Shown: positions 1 to 8,086 of the stretch, in pieces
Layout of the letters: each line of letters opens with the position of its first letter
Numbering within the stretch: position 1 is the stretch's first letter
Virus record (IMG/VR): IMGVR_UViG_3300030060_004062
Coordinates: 1 to 54,473 of that record
Direction: 5' to 3' (one strand)
Origin: a virus
DNA: 54,473 nucleotides
The notes under the pieces: generated by a model
The model's input: the letters and a program-made list of their open reading frames with translations, nothing else
Databases searched by the model: none
What the model was told of the DNA's origin: nothing
Position numbers and translations under genes: made by a program

Positions 1-98
1 GTCCTCCAAGTTTTCGTAACATCCCTCTGTTGAATTTCCTCAATTGGCCTTCCCGGCTCAAAAACTTGGTTGCGCAACGGGAAAGGACGGACACCAGC
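1..98. repeat. terminal direct repeat, left copy
   Basis: These 98 bases recur exactly at 54375-54472; only the last base of the window (54473, a) differs from base 99 (c). The reading frame of the minor head gene continues perfectly when the two ends are joined. This is what a circular contig with a k-mer-sized overlap looks like. A true short terminal repeat is possible but it would lie inside a head gene. Confidence 0.95.
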
Positions 99-692
99 CA
101 AACCTTCCGCAGTGATTTGCTTGGTAGACTCAGCAGCATGTTGCGTCTCTGTCATGGCAATAAGGTTTACTCGACCAGCCAAACGTGCCTGTAGAATTGC
201 AGCAGCAGCAGCAGCCAAAGAAGCGTTCGTTATTGTATCGCCATCCTCAACCATCTGGTTGCGAGCATCGTTTAGTGCTGATTCCATCTCGCGCTGATTG
301 GTCCGGGTTATTTCCGATGCTTGAACCGGCGCTGTGTCGTCACGCCACGCAAGTAGCGCAAGCTGAATAATTTCATCAGTCGTTTCTTGTTTGACATACC
401 ACCATCGAAGCGATTTCTTGCCATTCTGTAGTGCAACTTCATCACGGAATGACTTTTGGACTCGCTCATAATGACCTTGTAATGTTGCTTCCCAAGTGGA
501 CACATATTTATTGGCTGGTTGTGGTGATCCGGTGGCAGCTACACTAATACGAAAGTCTCCAGCCATACGGCGGAATGCTGATCGAATTTCACGCTGAAAT
601 GTATTTTCTAGCGCAATCTTGCGGCGCAATTCATCGACAGCAACATCAGTGTTTCTCTTTGTTTCCGTGCAATAACCGCAACCACAAGTCAT
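1..692 (-). CDS. minor head protein, SPP1 gp7/Mu F-like (3' part beyond the window start)
   Basis: This is the N-terminal 230 codons of a protein whose remainder is at 54194-54374, giving 290 residues across the junction. It starts MTCGCGYC at an ATG that overlaps the portal stop (ATGA), so it is translationally coupled to the portal. The C-terminal part, with a TETQHAAES stretch, a PxRNQVFEPG stretch and a final LWINCRCSSEY, has the layout of the phage Mu F/SPP1 gp7 minor head family (PF04233), which sits at the portal and acts in DNA packaging or ejection. An alanine run lies near the middle. The N-terminal CxCxxC is unusual and could bind metal. The family call comes from motif shape and from its position between portal and protease. 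Confidence 0.8.
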   Translation of the reverse strand, partial: MTCGCGYCTETKRNTDVAVDELRRKIALENTFQREIRSAFRRMAGDFRISVAATGSPQPANKYVSTWEATLQGHYERVQKSFRDEVALQNGKKSLRWWYVKQETTDEIIQLALLAWRDDTAPVQASEITRTNQREMESALNDARNQMVEDGDTITNASLAAAAAAILQARLAGRVNLIAMTETQHAAESTKQITAEGLAGVRPFPLRNQVFEPGRPIEEIQQRDVTKTWR

Positions 693-2023
693 TCGCCAAC
701 CTGCCTACGTAGTTCTTCCTCGGTGAAGTCGTTGTCAGCAAACAAATCTTGACCTACCGGAACCAAAGTTGCTGGCTGGTATAGCGTATCACCACCGTCA
801 ATAGGCTCAAGGTTTGGCTGTTTGGCGCGAAGCTCGTTAATGGTGTAGACGCCAATCTCTTTCATTTTAGAAAGCTCATCAAGTCGTCTTGTCTGCAACG
901 CAGGGATTGACTCTTCGTTATAGGTTAGCGTGAATTTATTTAGATCAACACCGAAACGGGGGAACAAAAGACGCTCTAGACCGTCCATGATCTTCTGGTA
1001 ATTAGGCAAAACAGCTCTATCGTACAGAAGACCTATCGACGTTTGAAGATTATTAAATGTTGACGCATCTTGCGACACAAGAGGCAACGGGACTTTATAG
1101 CGGTTATAGATCGACTGCCTAGCAACTTCGTCAAGATTCGCATAGTCCATATCCTTGTTTGAGAGACCAAGCTCCTTGAAGTCAGCAGTTACCATCTCAC
1201 CATCAACACCAGCAACCATTACCTTACCGGCATTCCCGGAACCAGTAAGCTGCTCATTGATGGACTGACGTGCTTTTTCTAACTGTTCTTGGCTGGTTAT
1301 CCCGTTAAGCATCACAAAAGCAGAAAGACGAGCGCCGTTCTCCAATAGCTTCAGGTTGTGATATTTACCTTGAATCTGTTGACGCGCCTCTAGCGCCGCC
1401 GCCTCAAGAGGGCTATCGCCGAAAGAATTGTCAGTGCGGCTGGAATACCCGCGAATAATGTAAATCTCTTTCATGTCGCCAGAATAATAGCGCCATCCTT
1501 TAGCGTTCTCGTTTAGATGATACGATCCGCGACCAACACCGTTCATTACACGGTATCCGCGAGGGTAAACCTCAGTCGTGCTCAAACCGTTAGAGCTAAC
1601 CTCACGGGGATTTACAGCCCACAACTCCACAGGCTTGCTGTTAACATTACCAGCAGCGAAAACGGTAGCGTTATGAGTCAAAAGCCAATTACGAGCAAGT
1701 TGTCCCAAGAAATCAGTTTGGCTCTCAATTCCGTTTGGGTTCCTAAGCAAGTCAAGCACAGGACTTTCTGAAATAATCTTGCCATCAGAAGACTTGATTA
1801 CTGGGTCAATAAACTCAATCTCATCTGCAATTGCATCTACAGCCGTAGCAACAGAGCTTGCAGAACGATAGAAAACCATTGCCTGACTTGCTTGCAAGCC
1901 AGATCCACCATTGACAATATAATCTAAGAAAGAACCCCGGTCGAATGACCCAACCGGGATTCCTACAGTTTTAGTCTCTGTGACTACTTTTTCTTTTCGT
2001 TTGAAAAAATCAGTGAAGCCCAT
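689..2023 (-). CDS. portal protein, HK97-type
   Basis: The 444-residue product has the length and composition of the HK97-family portal (PF04860), which forms the dodecameric ring for DNA entry at the capsid vertex. Recognisable stretches are SVATAVDAIADEIEF near the N-terminus, LLRNPNG, the central NGARLSAFVML, and the late YNRYKVPLPLVSQDASTFNNLQ, which is typical of the wing/stem region. It overlaps the minor head gene by 4 nt. It is separated from terminase by about 9 kb of accessory genes, which is unusual because these genes are normally adjacent. Confidence 0.9.
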   Translation of the reverse strand: MGFTDFFKRKEKVVTETKTVGIPVGSFDRGSFLDYIVNGGSGLQASQAMVFYRSASSVATAVDAIADEIEFIDPVIKSSDGKIISESPVLDLLRNPNGIESQTDFLGQLARNWLLTHNATVFAAGNVNSKPVELWAVNPREVSSNGLSTTEVYPRGYRVMNGVGRGSYHLNENAKGWRYYSGDMKEIYIIRGYSSRTDNSFGDSPLEAAALEARQQIQGKYHNLKLLENGARLSAFVMLNGITSQEQLEKARQSINEQLTGSGNAGKVMVAGVDGEMVTADFKELGLSNKDMDYANLDEVARQSIYNRYKVPLPLVSQDASTFNNLQTSIGLLYDRAVLPNYQKIMDGLERLLFPRFGVDLNKFTLTYNEESIPALQTRRLDELSKMKEIGVYTINELRAKQPNLEPIDGGDTLYQPATLVPVGQDLFADNDFTEEELRRQVGE

Positions 2024-2051
2024 TACCGGCCTAAATTTGTTTGTTTGCTAT

Positions 2052-2081
2052 AGCGTCTAGCATTTTCATTTATATTAGACC
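2052..2081 (-). promoter_or_regulatory. possible promoter for portal/head genes
   Basis: On the minus strand a TTGACC box is followed 17 nt later by GAAAAT, and a TATAAA lies inside that spacer. It is the only candidate in the gap before the portal gene. The match is weak and the dyad found in other promoters here is absent. Confidence 0.3.
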
Positions 2082-2097
2082 GTGGGTCAAGGGTTTA

Positions 2098-2124
2098 GTT
2101 TCACAACAGATCGTTAAGTGAAAC
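2098..2124. promoter_or_regulatory. inverted repeat upstream of portal
   Basis: GTTTCAC and GTGAAAC form a perfect 7-bp dyad around a 13-nt centre, with an inner AAC/GTT pair. There is no U-tract on either strand, so it is more like an operator or an RNA stem than a terminator. Confidence 0.45.
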
Positions 2125-2143
2125 GTAGATTGCGGCTTGTTGT

Positions 2144-2383
2144 TTATTCATTCTTAAAATCCTTTGACCAGACAATCTTGATTCTTTCGATGATATCCAC
2201 ACAGAACTCACGCCACAGCGCATTAAGGCAACTCTTCACCGAGTTAAACAAGTCAACTGACAAGAGAAGGACACCAGCGACAAAAAGAATTGGCACCGAA
2301 ACGATGAAAGAAACAGCAACAGCAGGAACAATAGCAGCCCTGCGCAACCAGACGTTCTTGATTTTTCGGATTGGTAGTTTCAT
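2144..2383 (-). CDS. small membrane protein
   Basis: This 79-residue protein has a basic N-terminus (MKLPIRKIKNVWLRR) followed by a hydrophobic segment at about residues 16-45, with charged residues after it (N-in topology predicted). Its start overlaps the stop of the DUF3310 gene. I do not recognise a family. Confidence 0.6.
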   Translation of the reverse strand: MKLPIRKIKNVWLRRAAIVPAVAVSFIVSVPILFVAGVLLLSVDLFNSVKSCLNALWREFCVDIIERIKIVWSKDFKNE

Positions 2384-2766
2384 GACCCGATCTCCTCAGT
2401 AATATTCTTCTCGGCCATTGAAATCATCGCCATATCGTATCTACCAAACTTTCGTTGAGAAATAGAGCTATGACAGATGCAGGCAAGAGCGCCACGTAGA
2501 TTTTCAGAGATATCCATTGACAGGATTCCGTCTCTCATTTCATCTGTTACCTCAAGACTAGAAAGAACTCGGCTTTTATCCTGCTTGATAAACTCAATAT
2601 ATTGCAGGGCCTTTCCTAAATCTTGGTCCTTTGTGCCTTTATGATTGCACCGATATACATACTTAAACGCGTTTCCGTGATTGAAATCCATGTGCCGCGT
2701 GTATTCTATGCACTCTACATTCCCAGACGTGTAGTGATTCGGGTTTTTAATAGCGTCTTCTCTCAT
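2380..2766 (-). CDS. DUF3310 protein
   Basis: The first 60 residues carry the DUF3310 signature: NPNHYTSGNVECIEYTRHM, then NAFKYVYRCNHKG and DLGKALQYIE. This small helical domain is widespread in phages and sometimes labelled a nucleotide kinase, without a firmly known function. The C-terminal half is lineage-specific. It overlaps both neighbours by 4 nt in a tightly packed operon. Confidence 0.85.
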   Translation of the reverse strand: MREDAIKNPNHYTSGNVECIEYTRHMDFNHGNAFKYVYRCNHKGTKDQDLGKALQYIEFIKQDKSRVLSSLEVTDEMRDGILSMDISENLRGALACICHSSISQRKFGRYDMAMISMAEKNITEEIGS

Positions 2767-3965
2767 TTCAACATCTCCGGTGTGATAGAAATACGACCAA
2801 CCTCGCCAAACTCTTTGTGATAGGTGATTACTGCGGCTTCACGACCAGAAATCCAACCTCCATTAGCCGCATATGCATCACTCGCCGCCATAGTGCGATG
2901 CTGCTCAACAATCATTAGGTTGGTTTCTTTTAGCTCTCGGCTATGAAGGTGTCCAATGTGGGCATAGCTGTATTTAGTGCGGCCAAACACTTCACGGAAT
3001 TTTGCGGTAAACACATGGTCTACATTCGCAACTTTGCGTCGGTGCCCATGGTGGAAGAATAGACTGGTTAGCCCGTGCTCATAGCAATAGTAAGTTCCAG
3101 CATTCGTATCAACCTCAACACGAGGCTCAGTTTCATAAAATGCATGGAAGAACTCACGTAGCCATGACTCGCTTGCTGGATCATGGTTAGCGTCACACAT
3201 TTTAATATGAACGGTCTTGTATTTTACAAGCATCATATCTACTACACGGCGTATTACACGGATAGCAACACGGCAAAGACGCTGGAAACGTGTGTCAGCA
3301 TCAACAATATGCTTGCTTGTTGGTGTTACCGCGTCATAGCCGTCCCAGTGCAGCAGATCGCCGACGTTAGCCAGAATGCCCACCTCAGCATTCGGGGATT
3401 GATTTAGAGCCATTGAAAACCACTTGTAAATCATCTCCTCGGCAAGCTTCATATCCCAATCTTCGCCAGACTCCTCGTGCCAAGCCATCATACCAAGATG
3501 GTAGTCCGTCAAGATGTGGCAATTGGCTAGATTTGAATTTTGTTCGTTAATGTGGTCTTTGATGTAAGGAACGTAAAGAGGAATATCCCCCTTCATCGCC
3601 TCAATGCACTCACGCATCAATTCCAGTTGACGCTCGTGATCAATGCTCGTTTTTTCCCACTTAAGTTTAATGTTCCCCTCGGAGTCACGAAGCACAGACT
3701 GGCCGGTAAATTTAAACCCGTCAGCGGTCGGGGATGTCATGTCATGCTCAGGAGAATAACCTTTTCTTGCCGCAGCATTCTTTAGGCTTTTAATCGCCCC
3801 TCGTACAGTGCTTTCGTTCACCCCCAAGTGCTTTGCTGCTGCATTTGCACTCCCAAACTCAACCACGTTATCAACGTACATTTTTTGTTTATCTGTGGCG
3901 AATTGTTTAAGGCCAATAAGAATATCTTTCTCACGGCCAAATGGCTCTGTTTTTCCTCTGGTCAA
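2763..3965 (-). CDS. winged-helix/HTH plus metallophosphoesterase-like protein
   Basis: The N-terminal part has a helix-turn-helix (ANAAAKHLGVNESTVRGAI), followed by a calcineurin-like phosphoesterase domain. Metal-ligand motifs appear in order: DYHLG, NVGDLLHWDG, CDANHD, HHGH and GHLHS. Such HTH-phosphoesterase fusions are common in phages, and the substrate is unknown. I prefer a TTG start (400 aa) because GGGAG lies 6 nt upstream; the frame stays open to 4028 but with no better ribosome binding site. The same GGAGAGTGATTTG context starts the upstream small gene. Confidence 0.8.
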   Translation of the reverse strand: MTRGKTEPFGREKDILIGLKQFATDKQKMYVDNVVEFGSANAAAKHLGVNESTVRGAIKSLKNAAARKGYSPEHDMTSPTADGFKFTGQSVLRDSEGNIKLKWEKTSIDHERQLELMRECIEAMKGDIPLYVPYIKDHINEQNSNLANCHILTDYHLGMMAWHEESGEDWDMKLAEEMIYKWFSMALNQSPNAEVGILANVGDLLHWDGYDAVTPTSKHIVDADTRFQRLCRVAIRVIRRVVDMMLVKYKTVHIKMCDANHDPASESWLREFFHAFYETEPRVEVDTNAGTYYCYEHGLTSLFFHHGHRRKVANVDHVFTAKFREVFGRTKYSYAHIGHLHSRELKETNLMIVEQHRTMAASDAYAANGGWISGREAAVITYHKEFGEVGRISITPEMLK

Positions 3966-3966
3966 A

Positions 3967-4131
3967 TCACTCTCCCTTGAACTTGAATTCGCATTTACCT
4001 GTATCTGGCGCGCAGTCCCAATAAGCAACTCCTGCGTCTATTGATGCATCTTGCACATATTCACCACCTAAAATAAAACCTACTAGAAGGCCAAAGATAA
4101 AGAACAAACACCATCCCATGAAATCAAGCAA
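3967..4131 (-). CDS. 54-residue membrane peptide
   Basis: The frame (TTG start, or an internal ATG at 4119 giving 50 aa) encodes one hydrophobic segment (WCLFFIFGLLVGFILGG) and a short soluble tail with two cysteines (WDCAPDTGKCEF). The start follows the neighbour stop directly (TAGGAGAGTGATTTG), so it fits the operon without gaps. The paired cysteines suggest a periplasmic disulfide. Confidence 0.6.
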   Translation of the reverse strand: MLDFMGWCLFFIFGLLVGFILGGEYVQDASIDAGVAYWDCAPDTGKCEFKFKGE

Positions 4132-4140
4132 ATCACTCTC

Positions 4141-4644
4141 CTACAAAACCCAAATCACAGAAACCCAACCAAATACCGCCGCACATCCCAGAAACTCTGC
4201 ATATGAATGCGGACCATCAAGGTATTTGTTTGTCGGAACTTTATATCCATTAGTATAGACGACATTCGCCAGAAGGTAAACGACAAAAAGCGTCAACCCG
4301 CCACCAACCATCATTAGAGACGGAGCAATGAAACCTGCTGGATAAATCATCGTGTCGAACGCAACTGCCACCAAGAAGACAACAGAAGCCGAAACGAGGT
4401 AGCGATTTGGCATTACCTTCCAGGACAAATCAGGTCCGAACTTATGACCCGGAATGAAATACAGAATCATGTACGCCGCAACCACCAAAGTTACCCAAAT
4501 ATCCCCATAAGGCCATGCTGCCAGAACAGCAAACGGAACAGAGAACAAAATAGGAACAAATCTTGGCAGATTGTCACCAATTCCAATTCCACGACGGAAT
4601 ACACCGCCACCCAATGCGCATAGTGCTACGATTAGCCATTCCAT
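4141..4644 (-). CDS. polytopic membrane protein
   Basis: The 167-residue product has four to five predicted membrane segments, with an ARG-rich cytoplasmic loop near residue 18 and a conserved-looking GHKFGPDLSWK loop. The C-terminus (GPHSYAEFLGCAAVFGW) is again hydrophobic. I do not recognise a function; similar proteins occur next to morphogenesis or lysis genes in phages. Confidence 0.65.
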   Translation of the reverse strand: MEWLIVALCALGGGVFRRGIGIGDNLPRFVPILFSVPFAVLAAWPYGDIWVTLVVAAYMILYFIPGHKFGPDLSWKVMPNRYLVSASVVFLVAVAFDTMIYPAGFIAPSLMMVGGGLTLFVVYLLANVVYTNGYKVPTNKYLDGPHSYAEFLGCAAVFGWVSVIWVL

Positions 4645-4645
4645 G

Positions 4646-4822
4646 TTATTTCTCCGTTAGATTTTTGATGTATGAATTCAACTTTGTAACAAGTTCTTCA
4701 TACTGGACAATTTCATCCTGAAACTTCTCAATCTCATCCGCCGCCTGATGGCACATAGATCCATCGTAAACTCCATCAGATGTGTGAACCTTTGTCACTT
4801 TACGCAGAAGTTCGGTTTTCAT
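4646..4822 (-). CDS. 58-residue hypothetical protein
   Basis: An ATG overlapping the upstream stop (ATGA) opens a frame that starts MKTELLRKVTKVHTSDGVYD and ends in a helical, coiled-coil-like stretch (EIEKFQDEIVQYEELVTKLN). It stops 1 nt before the next start. The coupling at both ends supports it as real. Confidence 0.65.
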   Translation of the reverse strand: MKTELLRKVTKVHTSDGVYDGSMCHQAADEIEKFQDEIVQYEELVTKLNSYIKNLTEK

Positions 4823-5073
4823 TTCCCCCTAGCCTCCATCATGGCGTCTGCGATTTCATAGGAACGATTAGACATTGTTTGCGGATCATTATTCATTCCG
4901 TAACTTCCGCAATACGAACACATGCCATTCAAAGCCTTCGCCGCGAAATAGTCACGCAACGAAACTCCATCAGATTCTATTTTTCCGCCATCAACAAGCG
5001 CATCAATACGCTCAATGGTTCTGTCAAGGCGTCGGCTTACTCTCTCAAGTCCATCAACTTTACGTTCCATCAC
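4819..5073 (-). CDS. hypothetical protein with phage LRDYFAAKAL motif
   Basis: The C-terminal half carries SLRDYFAAKALNGMC and a final YEIADAMMEAR, a pattern found in many small phage proteins of unknown role. The N-terminal half is a charged helix (ERVSRRLDRTIERIDAL). A CSYCG pair in the middle could bind metal. It starts at GTG 5073 or ATG 5070. Confidence 0.7.
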   Translation of the reverse strand: MMERKVDGLERVSRRLDRTIERIDALVDGGKIESDGVSLRDYFAAKALNGMCSYCGSYGMNNDPQTMSNRSYEIADAMMEARGK

Positions 5074-5144
5074 TTCCTCATGCTAATCCAAATAAACACC
5101 ACCAGAACGATGGCGCACAGTATTTCTACTAGTTTGTTACGCAT
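5070..5144 (-). CDS. 24-residue single-pass membrane peptide
   Basis: The frame MRNKLVEILCAIVLVVFIW... encodes one membrane helix and ends MRK. Its start overlaps the upstream gene end by 8 nt and its stop overlaps the downstream start (TGATG). The short length lowers confidence, but the coupling at both ends is the same as in neighbouring genes. Confidence 0.45.
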   Translation of the reverse strand: MRNKLVEILCAIVLVVFIWISMRK

Positions 5145-5331
5145 CACACCAAACACGTTCATATAACATTTCTAGTGTTTTACGTTTGCTTGGCGTATTT
5201 GATGACCATTTACGATCATGGTACAGATAAAAATCAGTTATGCATCTGCCACTGAGATGACATTCTATTGTCTTAATTCCTTTCACGTAAACACCACATT
5301 CGGCTAGCTCGTCAAAGTGATCAACCATCAC
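5137..5331 (-). CDS. 64-residue hypothetical protein
   Basis: The product starts MMVDHFDELAECGVYVKGIKT and has a basic C-terminal half (KWSSNTPSKRKTLEMLYERVW). It overlaps both neighbours. No family is recognised. Confidence 0.55.
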   Translation of the reverse strand: MMVDHFDELAECGVYVKGIKTIECHLSGRCITDFYLYHDRKWSSNTPSKRKTLEMLYERVWCDA

Positions 5332-5501
5332 TCATCACCAAGCAGCTTGTTTAGGTGGTCGCGGAGTTCAACAACCTGATCTTTTGGCAGATAGTGGACG
5401 CCGACTGAGTTTACAAAAACATCAAGATCGTCATCAATATCAAACCTATTGCCAAACTCCATTGTTTTGGGGATTTCGTATTTATCATCAATAGTTTTCA
5501 T
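5328..5501 (-). CDS. 57-residue acidic hypothetical protein
   Basis: I place the start at ATG 5501, which has GAGGG 4 nt upstream; the frame also allows TTG 5516. The protein is acidic (DIDDDLDVF) with a C-terminal helix (VVELRDHLNKLLGDE). Function unknown. Confidence 0.55.
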   Translation of the reverse strand: MKTIDDKYEIPKTMEFGNRFDIDDDLDVFVNSVGVHYLPKDQVVELRDHLNKLLGDE

Positions 5502-5508
5502 CACACCC

Positions 5509-5802
5509 TCACTCAATCAGACCACGGGAAAACTTGTTTTCGAGATACTTCTCGATACCTGCAAGCATCTCAGGATTAGGCTCAACCCATTCGGACTCGC
5601 CATTCCAAACCACACTCTCAAGCGACACATAAACATCTTCGATCTTTTCAATGTGTGATTCACGATCATATCCGCAACCATCTGTTACGATTGTAATTCG
5701 TGACTCGCAATCGACACTGATGCAGAGCCATTGCCCGTCCGCATCTTTAACCGGCATCTTGTAAACGCCATCGTAGTGAACTGTTTTGTAATCTTTAGAC
5801 AT
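5509..5802 (-). CDS. 97-residue hypothetical protein
   Basis: This is the first gene of the leftward operon from the 5.85-kb promoter, with AAGGAG placed well before its ATG. The product is acidic, with a beta-like N-terminal half (WLCISVDCESRITIVTDGC). Function unknown. Confidence 0.6.
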   Translation of the reverse strand: MSKDYKTVHYDGVYKMPVKDADGQWLCISVDCESRITIVTDGCGYDRESHIEKIEDVYVSLESVVWNGESEWVEPNPEMLAGIEKYLENKFSRGLIE

Positions 5803-5826
5803 CTCAATCTCCTTTGTTGATGCCCC

Positions 5827-5915
5827 ATATTACCGCACTGACAGATAGCGTCAACTACTTTTTACGTTAATTGTCGTTATTTTATTGTTGACGGTGCGTG
5901 GCGTTGTGTTATGCT
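5827..5915. promoter_or_regulatory. divergent promoter cassette, copy 1, with central dyad
   Basis: Two promoters point away from each other. The minus promoter has TTGACG (5849-5854), a 16-nt spacer and TAATAT (5827-5832). The plus promoter has TTGACG (5888-5893), a 16-nt spacer and TATGCT (5910-5915). Between them lies TTACG-N8-CGTTA (5862-5879) in AT-rich DNA. The stretch between the two -35 boxes, read on the minus strand, nearly matches 21533-21578 on the plus strand. Confidence 0.75.
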
Positions 5916-5943
5916 GGGGTATCGGAATTAGGAGAATAGCGTT

Positions 5944-6117
5944 ATGACCTACAATGAAGCAAAGAGGGCGCAGCTACTTGGCACAAGGGTTGTTGTTAGC
6001 AATTACGGTGAAATTGTCCACATCGGCATTATCAGCAAAGTTGTTTTTTGCCGTGGATCGTGGATGGCTATAATCGATGGGTCTGCATTCGATATTGAAT
6101 TAATCGAAGAGTATTGA
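5944..6117 (+). CDS. 57-residue hypothetical protein
   Basis: This is the first gene of the plus-strand accessory block, with GGAG upstream of ATG 5944. The protein (MTYNEAKRAQLLGTRVVVSN...) looks like a small beta-barrel, SH3-like fold. It begins about 30 nt downstream of the cassette promoter. Confidence 0.65.
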   Translation: MTYNEAKRAQLLGTRVVVSNYGEIVHIGIISKVVFCRGSWMAIIDGSAFDIELIEEY

Positions 6118-6129
6118 TTAAGATACCCC

Positions 6130-6156
6130 TTGTCTTGCCGTCAAGCGCCGTATAAT
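6130..6156 (+). promoter_or_regulatory. promoter for 6180-9161 genes
   Basis: A perfect TATAAT (6151-6156) follows TTGTCT (6130-6135) with a short 15-nt spacer. It lies between two same-strand genes and just upstream of the GGAGG of the next one. Confidence 0.55.
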
Positions 6157-6179
6157 ATGAAGCATCAATGGAGGATGTG

Positions 6180-6359
6180 ATGTCAGACGAACAAGGCCTG
6201 AAAGGCTGGCTTGATGAAAACTACATAGTTGGATTTGGCCTATCAGAACCGATAATCGAAAAAGAAGATAGAAAAGTATCTATCGTAGTTCGGCTATACG
6301 GCGGCAGGAAGTCCATTGATGTTGTTGTTGAGGAGAAAAACGATGAAACATCTAACTAA
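6180..6359 (+). CDS. 59-residue hypothetical protein
   Basis: The start at ATG 6180 follows GGAGG by a good distance; the frame is open from 6168. The acidic protein (MSDEQGLKGWLDENYIVGFGL...) has no family I can name. Confidence 0.6.
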   Translation: MSDEQGLKGWLDENYIVGFGLSEPIIEKEDRKVSIVVRLYGGRKSIDVVVEEKNDETSN

Positions 6360-6432
6360 AGAAAACCTGATCTTATTAGTGTCCATGACCGCGCTTATGT
6401 CGGTGATGGTTTCGTTTCCAGATGTGTTTTAG
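6343..6432 (+). CDS. 29-residue single-pass membrane peptide
   Basis: The frame overlaps the end of the upstream gene by 17 nt, starts right after an AGGAG, and encodes one hydrophobic helix (LILLVSMTALMSVMVSF). Small size keeps confidence moderate. Confidence 0.45.
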   Translation: MKHLTKENLILLVSMTALMSVMVSFPDVF

Positions 6433-6441
6433 GAGATCGTG

Positions 6442-7269
6442 ATGATTAAATTCAAGACAGAACAAGGTGAGTATACTTCCCCGCGTAAGGGGGATTATGT
6501 GTTAGCCGAGAATATGCCCACACAGGACAAGCACGAGGCTGTTGTGGATGCATTTGAGAAATGTGGTTGCGTCCATACCTATTGTGCTGACTGGGGTGGC
6601 GTAGACAGTGATGGGGCAGAGTGGGACCGTGTTCTATTTACTTCCAGTTTGTTGACTGGTCTGCCGTGCGCAACTTGGGCAGTTAATAGCATCAATTGTG
6701 AGCGCCGCATCATTCCGGTATTCGAAGAAAAGAAGCCGCTTATTGAGGCTTTGAAGCCGGGTATGCGGGCTAAGATTAATCCGCATGGGCTTGAGGACAT
6801 GATTGTTGAGCATCGAAACGGCGCTATCATGGTGGTTGATGACAGCAACCCTGATCGGTACGTGTCTAATATCTCTTACCTTACCACCACAGACTACGAA
6901 ATCATCGAAGGAAAGCCGGGTGTTTGGGGGCCTAGTGGAGGAGATTATGGATGGCAGGTTGACTTCATGTTTGAAGCCTTTTCGCTTGAAGGAACAAAGT
7001 TTAAATCAGCACTTCGCACAAAAAAATCAGCCGAACACAAAGCCAAACTGGACCGTGTTTACACCGAGATTTTGAATAGTGATGGGTATGGTGAAGGTGA
7101 TGGTGAATGGGCTATTTACTGGAACCCTCGCTACAATTTGTTTATGGCTGAATGGCGTCACTGCCATCCCATTATGGGTTTCAGTTTCGACACACTCAAA
7201 AACGCCAATGAAGCTGTATGTCGTGCGAATAATATCATTCGTGAGCTGTCAGAAGGGAGCGAACAATGA
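6442..7269 (+). CDS. 275-residue hypothetical protein
   Basis: ATG 6442 is preceded by AGGAG. The protein is rich in aromatic residues and acidic residues, with probable beta segments in the first 160 residues and a C-terminal part (EWAIYWNPRYNLFMAEWRHCHP) that resembles small phage domains made of repeated W/Y strands. It is the largest gene of the plus accessory block. Function unknown. Confidence 0.6.
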   Translation: MIKFKTEQGEYTSPRKGDYVLAENMPTQDKHEAVVDAFEKCGCVHTYCADWGGVDSDGAEWDRVLFTSSLLTGLPCATWAVNSINCERRIIPVFEEKKPLIEALKPGMRAKINPHGLEDMIVEHRNGAIMVVDDSNPDRYVSNISYLTTTDYEIIEGKPGVWGPSGGDYGWQVDFMFEAFSLEGTKFKSALRTKKSAEHKAKLDRVYTEILNSDGYGEGDGEWAIYWNPRYNLFMAEWRHCHPIMGFSFDTLKNANEAVCRANNIIRELSEGSEQ

Positions 7270-7904
7270 GCATTAAGGATGGAGACAAGGTAAAGATCAT
7301 CAAGCAGGGTGTGCATAACAGGAACCTAAGCACGGGTTGTGTTGGTTGGGTAGTTCGTGTTTGCAATGCTATTGTTCTGGTCGAATCAGAAGATAAGAAC
7401 CAACTAGTTTGGTTCAATGTTGAAAATGTTTCCTTGGAGAAAGACGTGAAGAAAACACTTTTTGAGGCTGCTTGCGAGGCGGAGGATGGTACTGAGTGGA
7501 AAATGTCCAATGGTCACGTGTATCAGAAGATGATTGGCAATATTTACCACAAAGACAGCGGTTCAATTGCCTCATACAAAGACCTCATTAAAACCGACTT
7601 CGAGCAGCTTACGTCCGGGCCGAAGAAGAGGGATGTGCAACATGAGGGAAGGGTTCATTACGTTCCAAGTGATATGGTCCCAGAGATTGACAGTGCTTTT
7701 AGCCTTATAAAACGACTTGCAATCTGGGAAGGTGCGCAGATCGGGAAGCCGGGGTATGCGATGGAGATGGTTATGTTTAATGGTCAATCATCTAAGTTTG
7801 AACCGTTTATGCGGAAAAATCCCGCACCAATTACGGTCACATTCAAAACCAAAGAACAATGCGAAGCAGCATGGAAAGCAGAGTGCCCGGAGATGTTCGA
7901 ATGA
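7266..7904 (+). CDS. hypothetical protein with KOW/SH3-like N-terminus
   Basis: The 212-residue product overlaps the previous gene by 4 nt (ATGA). Its first 50 residues (DGDKVKIIKQGV...GCVGWVVRV) resemble a KOW or SH3-like beta-barrel used for RNA or protein contact. The rest (CEAEDGTEWKMSNGHVYQK...) is unknown. Confidence 0.6.
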   Translation: MSIKDGDKVKIIKQGVHNRNLSTGCVGWVVRVCNAIVLVESEDKNQLVWFNVENVSLEKDVKKTLFEAACEAEDGTEWKMSNGHVYQKMIGNIYHKDSGSIASYKDLIKTDFEQLTSGPKKRDVQHEGRVHYVPSDMVPEIDSAFSLIKRLAIWEGAQIGKPGYAMEMVMFNGQSSKFEPFMRKNPAPITVTFKTKEQCEAAWKAECPEMFE

Positions 7905-8086
7905 GCATGGAAAATAAAGCTGTAATTGTTGGTGATGCGCACTGCAAAGATTGTGAATGGCCGGTAATACAGGCTGAATGGTCAGGGTGGAGTGACTATT
8001 GGGGATATTGCTCCAACAAGTCATGCAAGAATCATCATGGCGAACCTTGGGGCCAGTGTGATCCTGAATTTGTGGGGAGAACATGA
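7901..8086 (+). CDS. 61-residue zinc-ribbon-like protein
   Basis: The start at ATG 7901 overlaps the upstream stop (ATGA). Two cysteine pairs (CKDC near residue 15 and CSNKSC near residue 38) and several histidines fit a zinc ribbon. Function unknown. Confidence 0.6.
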   Translation: MSMENKAVIVGDAHCKDCEWPVIQAEWSGWSDYWGYCSNKSCKNHHGEPWGQCDPEFVGRT

